A stretch of 64,000 bases of DNA from an uncultured Aquimarina sp. (GCA_947500545.1 CANMSO010000011.1:62001-126000), one strand, 5' to 3'. Shown: positions 1 to 10,200, numbered from the stretch's first letter. Notes: generated from the sequence alone by a model not told the origin. Translations and numbers: made by a program.

Positions 1-1
1 G

Positions 2-727
2 GCTTTACGAATTGCAGAAAAAGTGGTTGATATCACTTCTAGACTAAAAATACCATATGTTTTTAAAGGATCTTTCAAGAAAGCTAATCGCAGTCGTATC
101 GATAGTTTTACAGGGATTGGAAATGAAAAAGCGCTAAAAATTCTGTGTAAAGTTGGGGAAACTTTTGAAATCCCTACGGTTACAGATATTCATGAAAATG
201 ATGACGCAGCAATGGCAGCAGAATACGTAGATATTTTACAAATTCCAGCATTTCTAGTACGTCAAACAGATCTTGTAGTCGCGGCTGCAAAAACAGGTAA
301 AACGGTAAACCTTAAGAAAGGACAATTTATGAGTCCTGAAGCAATGCAACATGCGGTAAAAAAAGTAAAAGATAGCGGGAATGATAACGCAATGATTACC
401 GATAGAGGAACTATGTTTGGTTACCAGGATATGATTGTTGATTTTAGAGGAATCCCTACCATGAAACAATACGGTACCACAGTTCTAGATGTTACGCACT
501 CTCTACAACAGCCTAATCAATCTAGTGGTGTTACGGGTGGTAGACCTGATATGATTGAAACCATTGCACGTGCAGGAATAGTTACTGGAGTTGATGGACT
601 CTTTATGGAAACTCATTTTGATCCAGCTAATGCTAAAAGTGATGGGGCAAATATGTTACACCTTGATCATTTGGAAAAACTATTGAGTAATTTGGTCGCT
701 ATCAGACAAACGGTTAATCAGTTATAA
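2..727 (+). CDS. kdsA: 3-deoxy-8-phosphooctulonate synthase (5'-truncated by window edge)
   Basis: Condenses phosphoenolpyruvate with arabinose 5-phosphate to give KDO 8-phosphate for the lipopolysaccharide core; cytosolic. The frame is open to the left edge, with residues ALRIAEKVVD ahead of the first in-window GTG, so the gene starts outside the window and about 30 of the usual 270 or so residues are missing. Family motifs are visible: KGSFKKANRSR near the start, TVTDIHE, NLKKGQF, DVTHSLQQP, GGRPDMIE and METHFDPANAKSDGAN. The 3' end overlaps the convergent DUF1801 gene by 14 bp. KdsA implies a Gram-negative outer membrane. The identification is secure; only the start is unknown. Confidence 0.97.
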   Translation, partial: ALRIAEKVVDITSRLKIPYVFKGSFKKANRSRIDSFTGIGNEKALKILCKVGETFEIPTVTDIHENDDAAMAAEYVDILQIPAFLVRQTDLVVAAAKTGKTVNLKKGQFMSPEAMQHAVKKVKDSGNDNAMITDRGTMFGYQDMIVDFRGIPTMKQYGTTVLDVTHSLQQPNQSSGVTGGRPDMIETIARAGIVTGVDGLFMETHFDPANAKSDGANMLHLDHLEKLLSNLVAIRQTVNQL

Positions 728-1076
728 ATTTTTCGTTTCTAAAAGCGTGAGCTTGTTCAAGAATCTCGATAAGCACTTGATCATCGATATCTTCCTGAAC
801 CCTATAGCGAAGAGATTTCACATACTTTCTTTTATCAGACTCTAGTTTCTCTACATGTTTGGTAAAATACTGAGCACCCCAGAACCCTGCATCTACATAT
901 CCTTTAGTTACATTAAGATAACAAATAGGACTTTTCCCTACGTAATAAAAAGGAACTTTCCATTTAAATAGCAACTCCACTCCTGGCACCGTAGTTTCAA
1001 TGATTACTTGTAAATGTAGTAGTATTGATTTAAAAGGTTCTGGTTGTTTTAAGATGTATTCTTCTGCTGGGTTCAT
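714..1076 (-). CDS. DUF1801 family protein
   Basis: A 120-residue cytosolic protein of the DUF1801 (YdhG-like) type, whose biochemical role is not established. Typical features are the N-terminal AEEYILKQPEPFK helix, the VPGVELLFKWKVPFYYVG strand-turn and the DAGFWGAQYF segment. There is no signal peptide or membrane helix. It is convergent with kdsA and overlaps its last 14 bp, so both transcripts end in the same few bases with no obvious hairpin. A second, divergent DUF1801 protein is encoded at 37928-38347. Confidence 0.8.
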   Translation of the reverse strand: MNPAEEYILKQPEPFKSILLHLQVIIETTVPGVELLFKWKVPFYYVGKSPICYLNVTKGYVDAGFWGAQYFTKHVEKLESDKRKYVKSLRYRVQEDIDDQVLIEILEQAHAFRNEKFITD

Positions 1077-1242
1077 GTTTCAAAAGTACATTTTTATAGT
1101 CAAATATAAATTCTAGATTAACTCTCTACAGTAATCTACGTTAAAAACAAGTATTTATAACTCATTAGAAATCAAGAACAATTGGTTAAATTTACATAAG
1201 ACATTAATTTAAAGTCATTTATACATCTTTAAACCTCTAGTT

Positions 1243-3159
1243 ATGCACAAAATCTTAGTATTCACAGGGCTTCTCATACTAGGTATTCTAGTTTGGTATC
1301 TATATCGTAAAATCACGAAATCCATTTGGCATCTTCCTCTACAAAAACTAGGATTTCATAATGCACCTGCTTACCCTATCTCAATAAAAGACATTTTGGA
1401 AACTCTGCTAAATCTTAATGCAAGAAACAAAGAAGTAAAACAATCTAAATCCGGATTATCTGCACCATATACTATACAAGGTCACGAGGCCAATGCATAT
1501 TCTTTTGCTTTTGGAAAAAGTGGTGTCGATCATAAAGAAAGGGCTATTAATGAATTATATAAAAAAGTTAAAAGGGGCAAAATTTTACATTTACGCTTTA
1601 AAAATTCAACTTTTGTAAAAAACAAATTGGTTTCAGAAGGCTCTCCATACGATGTAAACAACGAATCTTTAACCAAATTATCTCTTGATAAACCAGAACA
1701 ATTTTCACTTTCCTGGAGCACCTATGGAAATGTACTCAGAAATGCTTCCGAAAAACTATTGCCAGATTGGTCCAAAACAATAGATAATGCAGATGAAGCA
1801 ACAAGGCAATTTTTTCCAATAATTGCAAAATATGGATCCGCATATAATCTTTTGATTCTTCAAAAAGTAACAGACAAAAACCTCAAAGAATACAAAAACA
1901 CCTTTTCAGAAGAATGGACCGAAGAAATGAACACCCTTGCCAATAATGGACAATTATATATTATAGATTTAAGAATCTACAAAATACTTGAACTACAACA
2001 AGCCGAAGGATTTGATCGGTTTACCCCAGCTACCTTTACATGGCTTAAACAAGACCGCAACACAAAAGAGCTTACACCTTTTGCAATTCACGTTTCTGGT
2101 CATGAAGGAAACAACCAACAATTCTATGATATCAATAAGGCTCAAAAATCTGCATGGTTATATGCGCTACAAGCTGTAAAGACATCTGTTACTGTTTATG
2201 GTATTTGGTTAGGTCATGTATATCATTGGCACTTGGTAACGGCATCTATGGTTATGACAATGTTTAATAATATATCCAAAACACATCCTATTTATGAAAT
2301 TCTTGCTCCACAATCCAAATACATTATAGGATTCAATGATGTACTTGTGCTACTATGGAAAAATGCCGCCCCGCCAACATCAATAACGACCGCAAATCAA
2401 TTTCTAGAGCTTATTGATTTTTATGCAAAAGATCGCGAGTTTTTTGATGATGATCCTACAATAACAATTGAAAACCTGGGATTATCTCAATCTGATTTTA
2501 CAATTTCAAAACCTTGGGATATGTATCCAATAGTTGGATATTTATTAAGCATATGGGAAATTGTTAAAGAATATGTAGATGTGTTTGTAGAACATACCTA
2601 TGCCAATGATAATGAAATACAAAAAGATTCCGAATTACAAGCCTGGATTCTAGCAGCCGGAAAAAAAGAAAAGGGAAACATAAAAGGTTTACCCCCTATG
2701 GACAATAAAGAAGCACTAAAACGTGTGTTAACTAGTATCTTATACCGAATTACTGCTCACGGAATATCCAGAGTGGACAACACGGCCAATCCCGCGCTAA
2801 CTTTTGTTGGCAATTACCCGCCTTGTTTGCAACGTTCACTTATTCCTGAACCCACAAGTTCTTTTAGCACAGAGGAATTGTTACAATATTTACCAAATAC
2901 CGGAACAATTGGAGAAATGATTACATTCTATTATACTTTTGTATACTCTGCACCTTATGAACCAATTATCCCTTTGAGGGGAAAACATGACGATTTATTT
3001 TTTACTGACGACAATAATGACCCCCGTAATGTGGCTTTGGTAACCTTTAGAACTAAGTTAATTGAGTTTATGGAAAATTATACCTTAGACAACAAGATTC
3101 CGGATATCCCTGCAAACACAGCTCAAATTCATCAATGGCCAATGAATGTTGAAACATGA
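1243..3159 (+). CDS. lipoxygenase family protein, membrane anchored
   Basis: A 638-residue protein with one N-terminal hydrophobic segment (about residues 3-21). It resembles the catalytic domain of lipoxygenases, non-heme iron dioxygenases of polyunsaturated fatty acids, without a PLAT domain. Seen in the sequence: the iron-binding HxxxxH pair (His325 and His330, in HVYHWH), followed by the family signature HPIYEILAPQSKY, an SELQAW-like segment and a later TAHGISR with His506 as likely third histidine ligand, followed by NYPPCLQ. Oddly, the position usually filled by Asn (His-x3-Asn) is Arg510, and the C-terminal residue, normally an Ile whose carboxylate binds iron, is Thr638. It could therefore be a divergent or altered-activity enzyme. 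It stands alone between kdsA and the CreD module. Confidence 0.72.
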   Translation: MHKILVFTGLLILGILVWYLYRKITKSIWHLPLQKLGFHNAPAYPISIKDILETLLNLNARNKEVKQSKSGLSAPYTIQGHEANAYSFAFGKSGVDHKERAINELYKKVKRGKILHLRFKNSTFVKNKLVSEGSPYDVNNESLTKLSLDKPEQFSLSWSTYGNVLRNASEKLLPDWSKTIDNADEATRQFFPIIAKYGSAYNLLILQKVTDKNLKEYKNTFSEEWTEEMNTLANNGQLYIIDLRIYKILELQQAEGFDRFTPATFTWLKQDRNTKELTPFAIHVSGHEGNNQQFYDINKAQKSAWLYALQAVKTSVTVYGIWLGHVYHWHLVTASMVMTMFNNISKTHPIYEILAPQSKYIIGFNDVLVLLWKNAAPPTSITTANQFLELIDFYAKDREFFDDDPTITIENLGLSQSDFTISKPWDMYPIVGYLLSIWEIVKEYVDVFVEHTYANDNEIQKDSELQAWILAAGKKEKGNIKGLPPMDNKEALKRVLTSILYRITAHGISRVDNTANPALTFVGNYPPCLQRSLIPEPTSSFSTEELLQYLPNTGTIGEMITFYYTFVYSAPYEPIIPLRGKHDDLFFTDDNNDPRNVALVTFRTKLIEFMENYTLDNKIPDIPANTAQIHQWPMNVET

Positions 3160-3218
3160 TTACGTAATTGTAATAGGCCACTTTCACAACCTTAAAAGAA
3201 TATGGACAAAAAATAAAC

Positions 3219-3249
3219 TTGCACAATTCGATAATTTAATTTTACTTTG
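3219..3249 (+). promoter_or_regulatory. promoter of the CreD module
   Basis: TTG at 3219-3221 and TTACTTTG at 3242-3249 (7 of 8 to the Bacteroidota -7 consensus TAnnTTTG), separated by 20 bp as expected for a -33/-7 pair. The -7 element overlaps the palindrome that follows. Confidence 0.55.
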
Positions 3250-3260
3250 TATTTCAAAGT
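3244..3260 (+). promoter_or_regulatory. palindromic operator, copy 1
   Basis: ACTTTGTATTTCAAAGT, an inverted repeat with 8-bp arms and one mismatch, lying 10-26 bp before the start at 3270 and covering the last six bases of the -7 element. The following ACTTTTAA is also shared with copy 2. Likely bound by the winged-helix regulator encoded at 3885-4178. Confidence 0.6.
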
Positions 3261-3269
3261 ACTTTTAAC

Positions 3270-3875
3270 ATGAGCACAGAAGAATACTTAAAAGACATTA
3301 CCGAGATCAAGGACATGATGAACAAATCATCGCGCTTTTTCTCACTTAGCGGATTATCAGGTATTATGGCAGGAGTCTATGCACTGATCGGTGCAGCAAT
3401 TGCATACTACCTGGTTAGCATTAGTGGTAGAGATTACCTTATTCTTGATGGTAAAATATTTAATTACATTCTACTCGACCTTTTTGCAGTCGCCCTACTA
3501 AGTATAGTTACGGCGATACTATTAAGTACAAGAAAAGCTAAAAAAAATAATGAAACTTTATGGAATGGTGCCTCAAGAAGACTACTCACTGCCTTTTTGA
3601 TTCCGCTGATAACTGGAGGAATATATATCGCGATAAAGATATACAGTAATCATTATGGTCTTACCGGTTCATTAATGCTTATTTTTTATGGGCTTGCACT
3701 AGTTAATGCTTCAAAATATACAATTGGTAATGTAAAATATCTGGGATATATAGAAATCATCTTAGGTTTGATCTGCGCTGTATATCCTGGGTATGGGTTT
3801 TGGTTCTGGGTATTTGGATTTGGAGTGATGCATATTATATATGGAAGTCTAATTTACCTTAAGCACGATAGGTAA
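3270..3875 (+). CDS. polytopic membrane protein of the CreD module
   Basis: A 201-residue integral membrane protein with about six hydrophobic helices after a cytosolic N-terminus (MSTEEYLKDITEIKDMM). No enzyme motif is recognised and the function is unknown. It opens an operon: the winged-helix regulator starts 9 bp after its stop. Genes of this size and topology beside a small winged-helix regulator are common in Bacteroidota, and the protein may sense or transmit an envelope signal, but that is inference from position only. Its promoter region carries operator copy 1. Confidence 0.75.
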   Translation: MSTEEYLKDITEIKDMMNKSSRFFSLSGLSGIMAGVYALIGAAIAYYLVSISGRDYLILDGKIFNYILLDLFAVALLSIVTAILLSTRKAKKNNETLWNGASRRLLTAFLIPLITGGIYIAIKIYSNHYGLTGSLMLIFYGLALVNASKYTIGNVKYLGYIEIILGLICAVYPGYGFWFWVFGFGVMHIIYGSLIYLKHDR

Positions 3876-3884
3876 TAACGAAAC

Positions 3885-4178
3885 ATGGGAAGTATAATTA
3901 ACAACATAAACAAAGCTTTTGATCATCGCATCAGATTAGGGATTATGTCGATTCTGATGGTAAATGAATTTGCCGATTTTAAAATGCTTAAAGAACTTCT
4001 TGGCGCCACTGATGGCAATTTGGCCAGCCACACCAAAGCCCTAGAAAAGGAGGAATACATCATCGTTGAAAAATCATTTATTGGTCGAAAGCCAAATACA
4101 AAATATAGTGCCACTAAAAAAGGCCGAGAAGCTTTCAAAAAGCACGTTGAAGCTATTGAGAAATTACTAAAACAGTAG
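3885..4178 (+). CDS. winged-helix transcriptional regulator
   Basis: A 97-residue single-domain regulator of the MarR/ArsR-like winged-helix type (HTH_34-like). The recognition helix region is LLGATDGNLASHTKALEKEEYI, shown here only to mark residues about 42-63, followed by the wing KSFIGRKPNTKYSATKKGREAF. There is no separate sensor domain. The gene lies 9 bp after the membrane protein gene. Both its own promoter region and the next start in the cluster (4233) carry nearly identical 17-bp palindromes, which makes it the obvious candidate for an autoregulator of the module. Effector unknown. Confidence 0.85.
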   Translation: MGSIINNINKAFDHRIRLGIMSILMVNEFADFKMLKELLGATDGNLASHTKALEKEEYIIVEKSFIGRKPNTKYSATKKGREAFKKHVEAIEKLLKQ

Positions 4179-4197
4179 CTATTTTTTTAATCTTTTT

Positions 4198-4214
4198 ACT
4201 TTGAATTTCAAAGT
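4198..4214 (+). promoter_or_regulatory. palindromic operator, copy 2
   Basis: ACTTTGAATTTCAAAGT, a perfect 8-bp inverted repeat around one central base, 19-35 bp before the start at 4233. It is preceded by TT so that TTACTTTG (4196-4203) could again act as a -7 element, and followed by ACTTTTAA as in copy 1. No good -33 TTG at correct spacing was seen, so this may be a secondary promoter. Confidence 0.6.
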
Positions 4215-4232
4215 ACTTTTAATAAGAGTAAT

Positions 4233-4547
4233 ATGAAAATTTTCCAATCCATTAATAAGAAGGCGTTAATTGTAGCGACGATAAGTTTTCTGCTAGGCAC
4301 CATTCTCTTATTACTATTCTTGGTTTCAGGCCTAGATGTAATAGTAGATATAGGCCTTTTTTATGTGTTTATTGCCTTTGTTTTTAACACTATCACCTTT
4401 ATAGGATTGATTACAAACGCCATAATAAACTATCAATACTATCAAGAGAACCTACGCACTATTTTCGTCTTTTTACTCAATATCCCTATAACAATTGGAT
4501 ATATATCATTAGTAATCAATAACCCTTTACAACACGCACTAACATAA
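4233..4547 (+). CDS. small integral membrane protein
   Basis: A 104-residue protein with three likely transmembrane helices (about residues 12-35, 38-62 and 76-97). No family recognised. Its stop codon overlaps the start of the DUF1361 gene (TAATG), indicating translational coupling. It begins a second transcription segment behind operator copy 2. Confidence 0.7.
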   Translation: MKIFQSINKKALIVATISFLLGTILLLLFLVSGLDVIVDIGLFYVFIAFVFNTITFIGLITNAIINYQYYQENLRTIFVFLLNIPITIGYISLVINNPLQHALT

Positions 4548-5191
4548 TGGAGATAGTACATAAACAATTACCCTTCATCAAAGGTTTTACAACAGCTGTG
4601 GCATTTAGCCTACTATTACTGCTAATCAGAATAATAAAAACAGACTCTACATATTATCTGTTCCTGGTCTGGAATTTGTTTCTGGCCTGTCTCCCTTATG
4701 CAATTGCACTTATATTAAGTTTGCGAAAAACTAACCATTTTATTTTTTGGTTAGCCTTTATTGTGTGGTTGGTTTTTCTACCAAACTCACCTTATATCTT
4801 AACCGATTTACAACATATAAGATTAAGCACATTACAATCTGTATGGTTCGATGTATTACTCATCTTGTCTTTCGCAATTAATGGTTTAATTATAGGTTTT
4901 GCTTCGCTCTGGATCATGCAAAAACTACTAAGAGACAGATTTTCTAAAGGAGCTACCAATTTTATTATCAATATCATCCTATTACTATGCGGGTTTGGGA
5001 TCTACCTGGGGAGAATTTTACGCTGGAATAGCTGGGATATCCTTCAAAACCCGATCGGAATACTATCAGATATATTTAAAAGAATTTTATTTCCCATTGA
5101 ACACATCAACACCTGGTCATTTACAATTGGCTTTGGTGGTTTTTTGATCATCACTTATCGTTTGATCCAGCAGTACCAAAAAAGAAACTAA
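4547..5191 (+). CDS. DUF1361 membrane protein
   Basis: A 214-residue polytopic protein of the DUF1361 family, with about seven hydrophobic helices and the characteristic FLPNSPYILTDLQHI stretch (about residues 77-91) and the later YLGRILRWNSWDI segment. Function not established. It shares one base with the preceding gene and lies 33 bp before creD, so all three are probably cotranscribed. Confidence 0.85.
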   Translation: MEIVHKQLPFIKGFTTAVAFSLLLLLIRIIKTDSTYYLFLVWNLFLACLPYAIALILSLRKTNHFIFWLAFIVWLVFLPNSPYILTDLQHIRLSTLQSVWFDVLLILSFAINGLIIGFASLWIMQKLLRDRFSKGATNFIINIILLLCGFGIYLGRILRWNSWDILQNPIGILSDIFKRILFPIEHINTWSFTIGFGGFLIITYRLIQQYQKRN

Positions 5192-5224
5192 TTAAAGTAA
5201 GAAACATTAATAAATTTTAAAACT

Positions 5225-6580
5225 ATGGAAACACCAAAACAAAAAAAGTCCTTTGGGCAATGGCTCAAAACTTCAATAACAGTACGTATGCTTATGGTAG
5301 GAATATTAATCCTAGTATTACTCATACCCTTATCCTACATCAAAAACTTGATTCAGGAACGAGCCTATAGACAAGAGGAGGTGGTAAAAGAAATAAACCA
5401 AAAATGGGGAAACGAAGTATTACTATATGGACCTGTACTCAAAATTCCCTATCAAACACATATGATCAAAAAAAGTTGGGACGATAAGACCAAATCTTAT
5501 TTTGAAGAGGACATTATAACCATAAAAGATGCTTTCTTTTTTCCAAATACACTAGATATCAAATCCAATATCGAATCAGAAACCCTAGGAAGAAGTATCT
5601 ATGAATCTGTAGTGTACACGGCAGACATGAAAATAAAAGGCTCTTTTATTATTCCTAACTTTGATCTAAAAGACATTGCAGAGAAGGATATTTTATGGAA
5701 TAAAGCAACCGTGATTATTAATTCTACAAATCTAAAAGGGATAAAAAGCAACTTAGAATTACAAATAGGGAAAGAAAGTTACCCATTGCGATCTCGCTAT
5801 ACCCAAAACTCCCATACCAATACACTAGAGACCAAATTCCTAAAAGAAAATTCACTACCCAAGGAAAACGAAATCGACTTTAGCTTAGACTTAATTATTA
5901 ATGGTAGTGAACAACTTCGTTTTATACCGGTAGGCAGAGAAACCAATGTATCCATGACTTCAAATTGGGCATCTCCAAGTTTCAATGGTAATTATTTACC
6001 AAATACCAAGACTAAACAAATCACCAAAGATGGTTTCAAAGCCAACTGGAAAGTATTACAAATCAACAGAGAATTTGAACAGGAGTTCTTTGGAGATTTA
6101 CCCCTCATAGATTCATCGGCATTTGGAGTAAAACTACTAATCCCTGTAGATGAATATCAAAAAAGTGAACGCGCAAGTAAATACGGATATTTGGTTATTG
6201 CACTTACTTTTTTGGTTTTCTTTTTAATACAAACTATTAGCAAAATTCATATTCATCCGTTTCAATACTTAATGATCGGATTAGCGCTTACCATGTTTTA
6301 CACCTTGCTTATTTCTATATCAGAACATTCAAGTTTTCTACAAGCTTATCTCGTTGCAGGTATAGCAGTAGTTGCACTAATTTCTATGTATGCTAAGGGC
6401 ATTCTAAAAAGTTTTAAATTCATGGGATTTATTGCTGCTTCTTTGGCTGCTTTATACACATTTATTTTTGTAATAATACAATTAGAGAACTACGCCTTGC
6501 TTGTTGGAAGTATAGGGTTATTCTTAATTCTTGGTACGATCATGATGATATCGCGTAGGATTGACTGGAAAAATGATTAA
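5225..6580 (+). CDS. creD: inner membrane protein CreD
   Basis: A 451-residue CreD-family protein: an N-terminal transmembrane helix (RMLMVGILILVLLIPLSYI), the conserved Q-E-R-x-Y-R-QEEVVKEINQKWG segment, a large periplasmic domain, and six C-terminal membrane helices from about residue 320. In enterobacteria CreD is induced by the CreBC system and affects envelope integrity and colicin tolerance. Here the neighbour is not CreBC but a small winged-helix regulator, as is common in Bacteroidota. The gene closes the module and is followed by a clear terminator. Confidence 0.92.
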   Translation: METPKQKKSFGQWLKTSITVRMLMVGILILVLLIPLSYIKNLIQERAYRQEEVVKEINQKWGNEVLLYGPVLKIPYQTHMIKKSWDDKTKSYFEEDIITIKDAFFFPNTLDIKSNIESETLGRSIYESVVYTADMKIKGSFIIPNFDLKDIAEKDILWNKATVIINSTNLKGIKSNLELQIGKESYPLRSRYTQNSHTNTLETKFLKENSLPKENEIDFSLDLIINGSEQLRFIPVGRETNVSMTSNWASPSFNGNYLPNTKTKQITKDGFKANWKVLQINREFEQEFFGDLPLIDSSAFGVKLLIPVDEYQKSERASKYGYLVIALTFLVFFLIQTISKIHIHPFQYLMIGLALTMFYTLLISISEHSSFLQAYLVAGIAVVALISMYAKGILKSFKFMGFIAASLAALYTFIFVIIQLENYALLVGSIGLFLILGTIMMISRRIDWKND

Positions 6581-6603
6581 GGATATGTTTAGTTAGTTGA
6601 GAG

Positions 6604-6641
6604 AAAAGCCATGCTTCTTATTTTCGAAGTATGGCTTTTTT
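6604..6641 (+). terminator. rho-independent terminator after creD
   Basis: AAAAGCCATGCTTC pairs with GAAGTATGGCTTTT across an 8-nt loop (one G-T pair), followed by a T run; 24 bp after the creD stop. Confidence 0.85.
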
Positions 6642-6671
6642 ATCTACTTTTAGTTCTGTAAAAAAGAAACC

Positions 6672-7169
6672 ATGAGAAGAAATATTTACATCCTTGCAAT
6701 AGCATGCGCAACATTTAGTATGTTTTCATGCAAAACGGACACCAAGAATAAGCAAATTTTGACCAAAGAAATCACTTTTACTAAAGAAGGTGAACTTTCT
6801 TTATTTAATCTAAAAGATTCTGTTCCTAGCCCAATTGCCAAATTAGACATTGAAATTGCCGATGATGATTATCAAATTCAGACTGGTTTGATGTATCGTG
6901 AATCCATGAAAGCGAACCAAGGAATGCTATTCATCTTTCCAACAGAAGAAACGCATTCATTTTATATGAAAAATACAGAGTTCCCGCTAGATATTATTTT
7001 CATAAACTCTAAAAACAAAGTGGTAAGCATTCAAAAAAATGCACAACCGCTTGATGAACGTTCATTACCTTCTGAAGGTCCTGCGCAATATGTTTTAGAG
7101 GTGAACGCTAAGTTAACAGATCAATGGAACCTTAAAGCAGGTGATTCTGTTTCTTTTACTAAAATGTAA
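6672..7169 (+). CDS. DUF192 lipoprotein
   Basis: A 165-residue exported protein. The N-terminus RRNIYILAIACATFSMFSC is a lipoprotein signal with Cys20 as the lipidated residue, followed by a Lys/Asp/Thr-rich linker. Residues about 55-160 form a DUF192 domain with the typical TGLMYRESM, NQGMLFIF, HSFYMKNTEFPLDIIFI and VVSIQKNAQP motifs. DUF192 proteins have no firmly established activity. The gene is monocistronic, lying between the creD terminator and a bidirectional terminator shared with secDF. Confidence 0.9.
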   Translation: MRRNIYILAIACATFSMFSCKTDTKNKQILTKEITFTKEGELSLFNLKDSVPSPIAKLDIEIADDDYQIQTGLMYRESMKANQGMLFIFPTEETHSFYMKNTEFPLDIIFINSKNKVVSIQKNAQPLDERSLPSEGPAQYVLEVNAKLTDQWNLKAGDSVSFTKM

Positions 7170-7190
7170 TAAATCGATCTTATTCTAAAT

Positions 7191-7224
7191 AAAAAATCCG
7201 TCGCAACATGCGACGGATTTTTTT
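7191..7224. terminator. bidirectional terminator between DUF192 and secDF
   Basis: AAAAAATCCGTCGC and GCGACGGATTTTTT form a perfect stem around an ACAT-type loop, with an A tract on one side and a T tract on the other, so it serves both converging genes. Confidence 0.9.
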
Positions 7225-7242
7225 ATCATACGAAAGAAGAAT

Positions 7243-10200
7243 CTATTTCTTCTTCTCCTCTGTTTCTTTTTCTTTAGTCTTAAGACCTACTTTACTTAAT
7301 GTATCATGCATTACTGGCGTAGCAATAAATAGCGATGAGTACGTACCTACCAATACACCTATGATTAATGAGAACATAAATCCTCTTAAGGGCGCAGCAA
7401 ATATAAAGATTGCTATAAGTACCAGCAATGTAGTTAAAGAGGTGTTTAAAGTACGACTTAATGTACTATTTAAGGCTCCATTTACATTTTTAGCCAAAGG
7501 CCAAGTAGTATGCTCCTTGAAAAACTCTCTAATTCTATCAAATACAACCACCGTATCATTCAGAGAATACCCAATCACGGTAAGTATAGCAGCAATAAAC
7601 GCTTGATCAATTTCCATATTAAATGGCATGAACTTATAGGTTAGTGAGAAAATACCTAATACAATTAATACATCATGGAACACTGCAATAACAGCACCTA
7701 AACTAAACTGCCATCTTCTAAATCGTAATAAAATATATAAGAATACTACGATAAGAGATGCAAGTACAGACCAGAATGCTGCTTGTTTAATATCATCTGC
7801 AATTGTAGGCCCTACCTTCATTGAGCGCATAATCCCTTCTTGCTTATCATCATCTCCATTAGCAAATTCATCATAAGTAAGCCCATCTGTAAGATAAGGT
7901 TTTAATGCTGTAAATAACTTGTTGGAAATCAATTCGTCAATTTCTTTACCAGTTTCTTCAACCTTATACTTAGTAGTAATTTTTAACTGATTATTTGCAC
8001 CCAAAGTCTTTGCTTGGGCACTCTCAAATACAGCAACAAGGTCTTTTTGTACTGTAGTCGGCACAACATCTTTAGCAAAACGAACAGTATATGTTCTACC
8101 TCCAACAAAATCAACACCATAATCCAAACCTTGCGTTACCAAAGATCCAGCACCTGCCAAAATAATAACTAGAGATATTCCGTAAGCAATCTTACGTTTC
8201 TTAAGGAAATCAATATTAACATTCTTAAACAAGTTCTTTGTTGCACCCGTAGAGAAAGCAAGCTCCTTACCATTTTTACCGTAACCATCTATAAATAATC
8301 TAGTCACAAAAATTGCGGTAAACAAAGAAGTTAAAATACCTATTAATAAAGTCGTCGCAAAACCTTTAATTGGTCCAGTACCAATAACTAATAGAATTAA
8401 ACCTGTAAGACCTGTAGTTATATTAGCATCAAGTATTGATGATAATGCATTACTAAATCCATCCTTTATAGCATCTGCCTGAGATTTTCCTTTTGCTAAT
8501 TCTTCTCTAATCCTTTCAAATATTAACACGTTTGCATCAACCGACATACCTATTGTTAATACAATACCTGCAATACCAGGAAGTGTTAATACCGCTTTAA
8601 GACCGGCTAAAACTCCAAAAATAAACAAGATGTTTACTACCAAAGCTACATCTGCAAATATACCAGCTTTACCATAGTAGAATACCATCCAAATCAATAT
8701 TAGAACTAGTGCTATTGCGAATGACATAACACCACTGTCAATTGCCTCTTGTCCAAGAGATGGTCCTACAATCTCACTCTGAATAATATCTGCAGAAGCA
8801 GGTAATTTACCAGCTCTCAATACATTTGCTAAATCTTGTCCTTCTTCAATAGAAAAATCTCCTGTAATCTCACTTCTTCCTCCACTAATAGCACCAGTTG
8901 TAACACCAGGAGCAGAATAAACAACATTATCAAGTACAACAGCAATTTGACTTCTCTGGCTAAATGCACGGCCAGTCATTTCTTCCCATTTCTTAGCTCC
9001 TTTACCATCCATTTGCATAGTAACGGTTACTTTACCAACTTGATTAAATTCTTGTCTTGCATCAGTAATAACACCTCCACTTAATTCTGGTAAGTTATCA
9101 CGGTTACCTTTTATAGCATATAGATCTAAAAGCTCAGAATCTTTTGCTGGTTTCCCCCAAGCAAACTTCATGTATCGTTGTTCTAACGGCAATAAAGCTC
9201 TTACTTTAGGGTCATTAAGATATGCCATAAATTGATCAGCATTCTTCCTTTCTACAGTTACAACTACAGGACCTCCTTGCCCTCCTTGTATTGCCACCAA
9301 ATCAAATAATGGGTTTACTTGTGCTTCTACCTTGGTAGAATCTTCTGCGTCTTCTAATAAATCATCGATTGCTGTATCAGCATCTGACTTAATAGAATCT
9401 ACTTGTGTAGAATCTGTAACTACTTCACTTTTTTCTTCAACTTCTGTCTTAGCTTTTTCTACGCTGCTTACCTGTTCCTTAAGAAGGTTATTAGCAGAAA
9501 ACAAGAAAGGAAATACTTCCTCAGACTTATAAACATCCCAGAACTCTAACTGCGCCGTACTAGTAACCAAATCCTGAACCCTTTGAATATCTCTAGCCCC
9601 AGGTAATTCAACAAGGATACGTCCTGATTCACCAATACGTTGAATATTAGGTTGTGTAACACCAAATTTATCGATACGTTTACGTAATACCTCGTAAGCC
9701 GATTCTACCGACTCACTAATTTTTCTTTTCAAAACAGGTTCAACCTGCTCATTGGTCATATCATAAATGATATCATCACTTAAGTTTTTATTTGCAAAAA
9801 TATCAGGTGAAGCTAATTTAGCGTCTGGAATTTTCTCAAACTCTGTAAAGAAATCTTCGATATAGGTATTTTGACTATTCTTTTGCAACTCATCTGTAGC
9901 GAGTAAAGCGTTATTAAATGATGGGTCTTTAGAATTATTCGAAAGTCCTTTTAATATATCTTTTACAGAGATTTGAAGAATAACATTAATCCCCCCTCTA
10001 AGGTCAAGACCTTTATTAAGCTCTTTATTCTTTGCATCATTATATGTTATACCGGCAAAAATTTCTTCTTTTCCAATAGAATCCAAATAAGTGCGTTCTG
10101 CAGTTTCTCTTAATTTTGAGTAATTTTCTACATCTTCAGCATACTTTTGCTGTGCATAAACTTCAGCTTCTTTCTCTTTTGTGTAGGTCATATACGTATA

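Noticed and set aside
7208..7606. 132-codon frame opposite the 3' end of secDF
   Set aside because: Entirely antisense to a conserved gene and begins inside a terminator hairpin.
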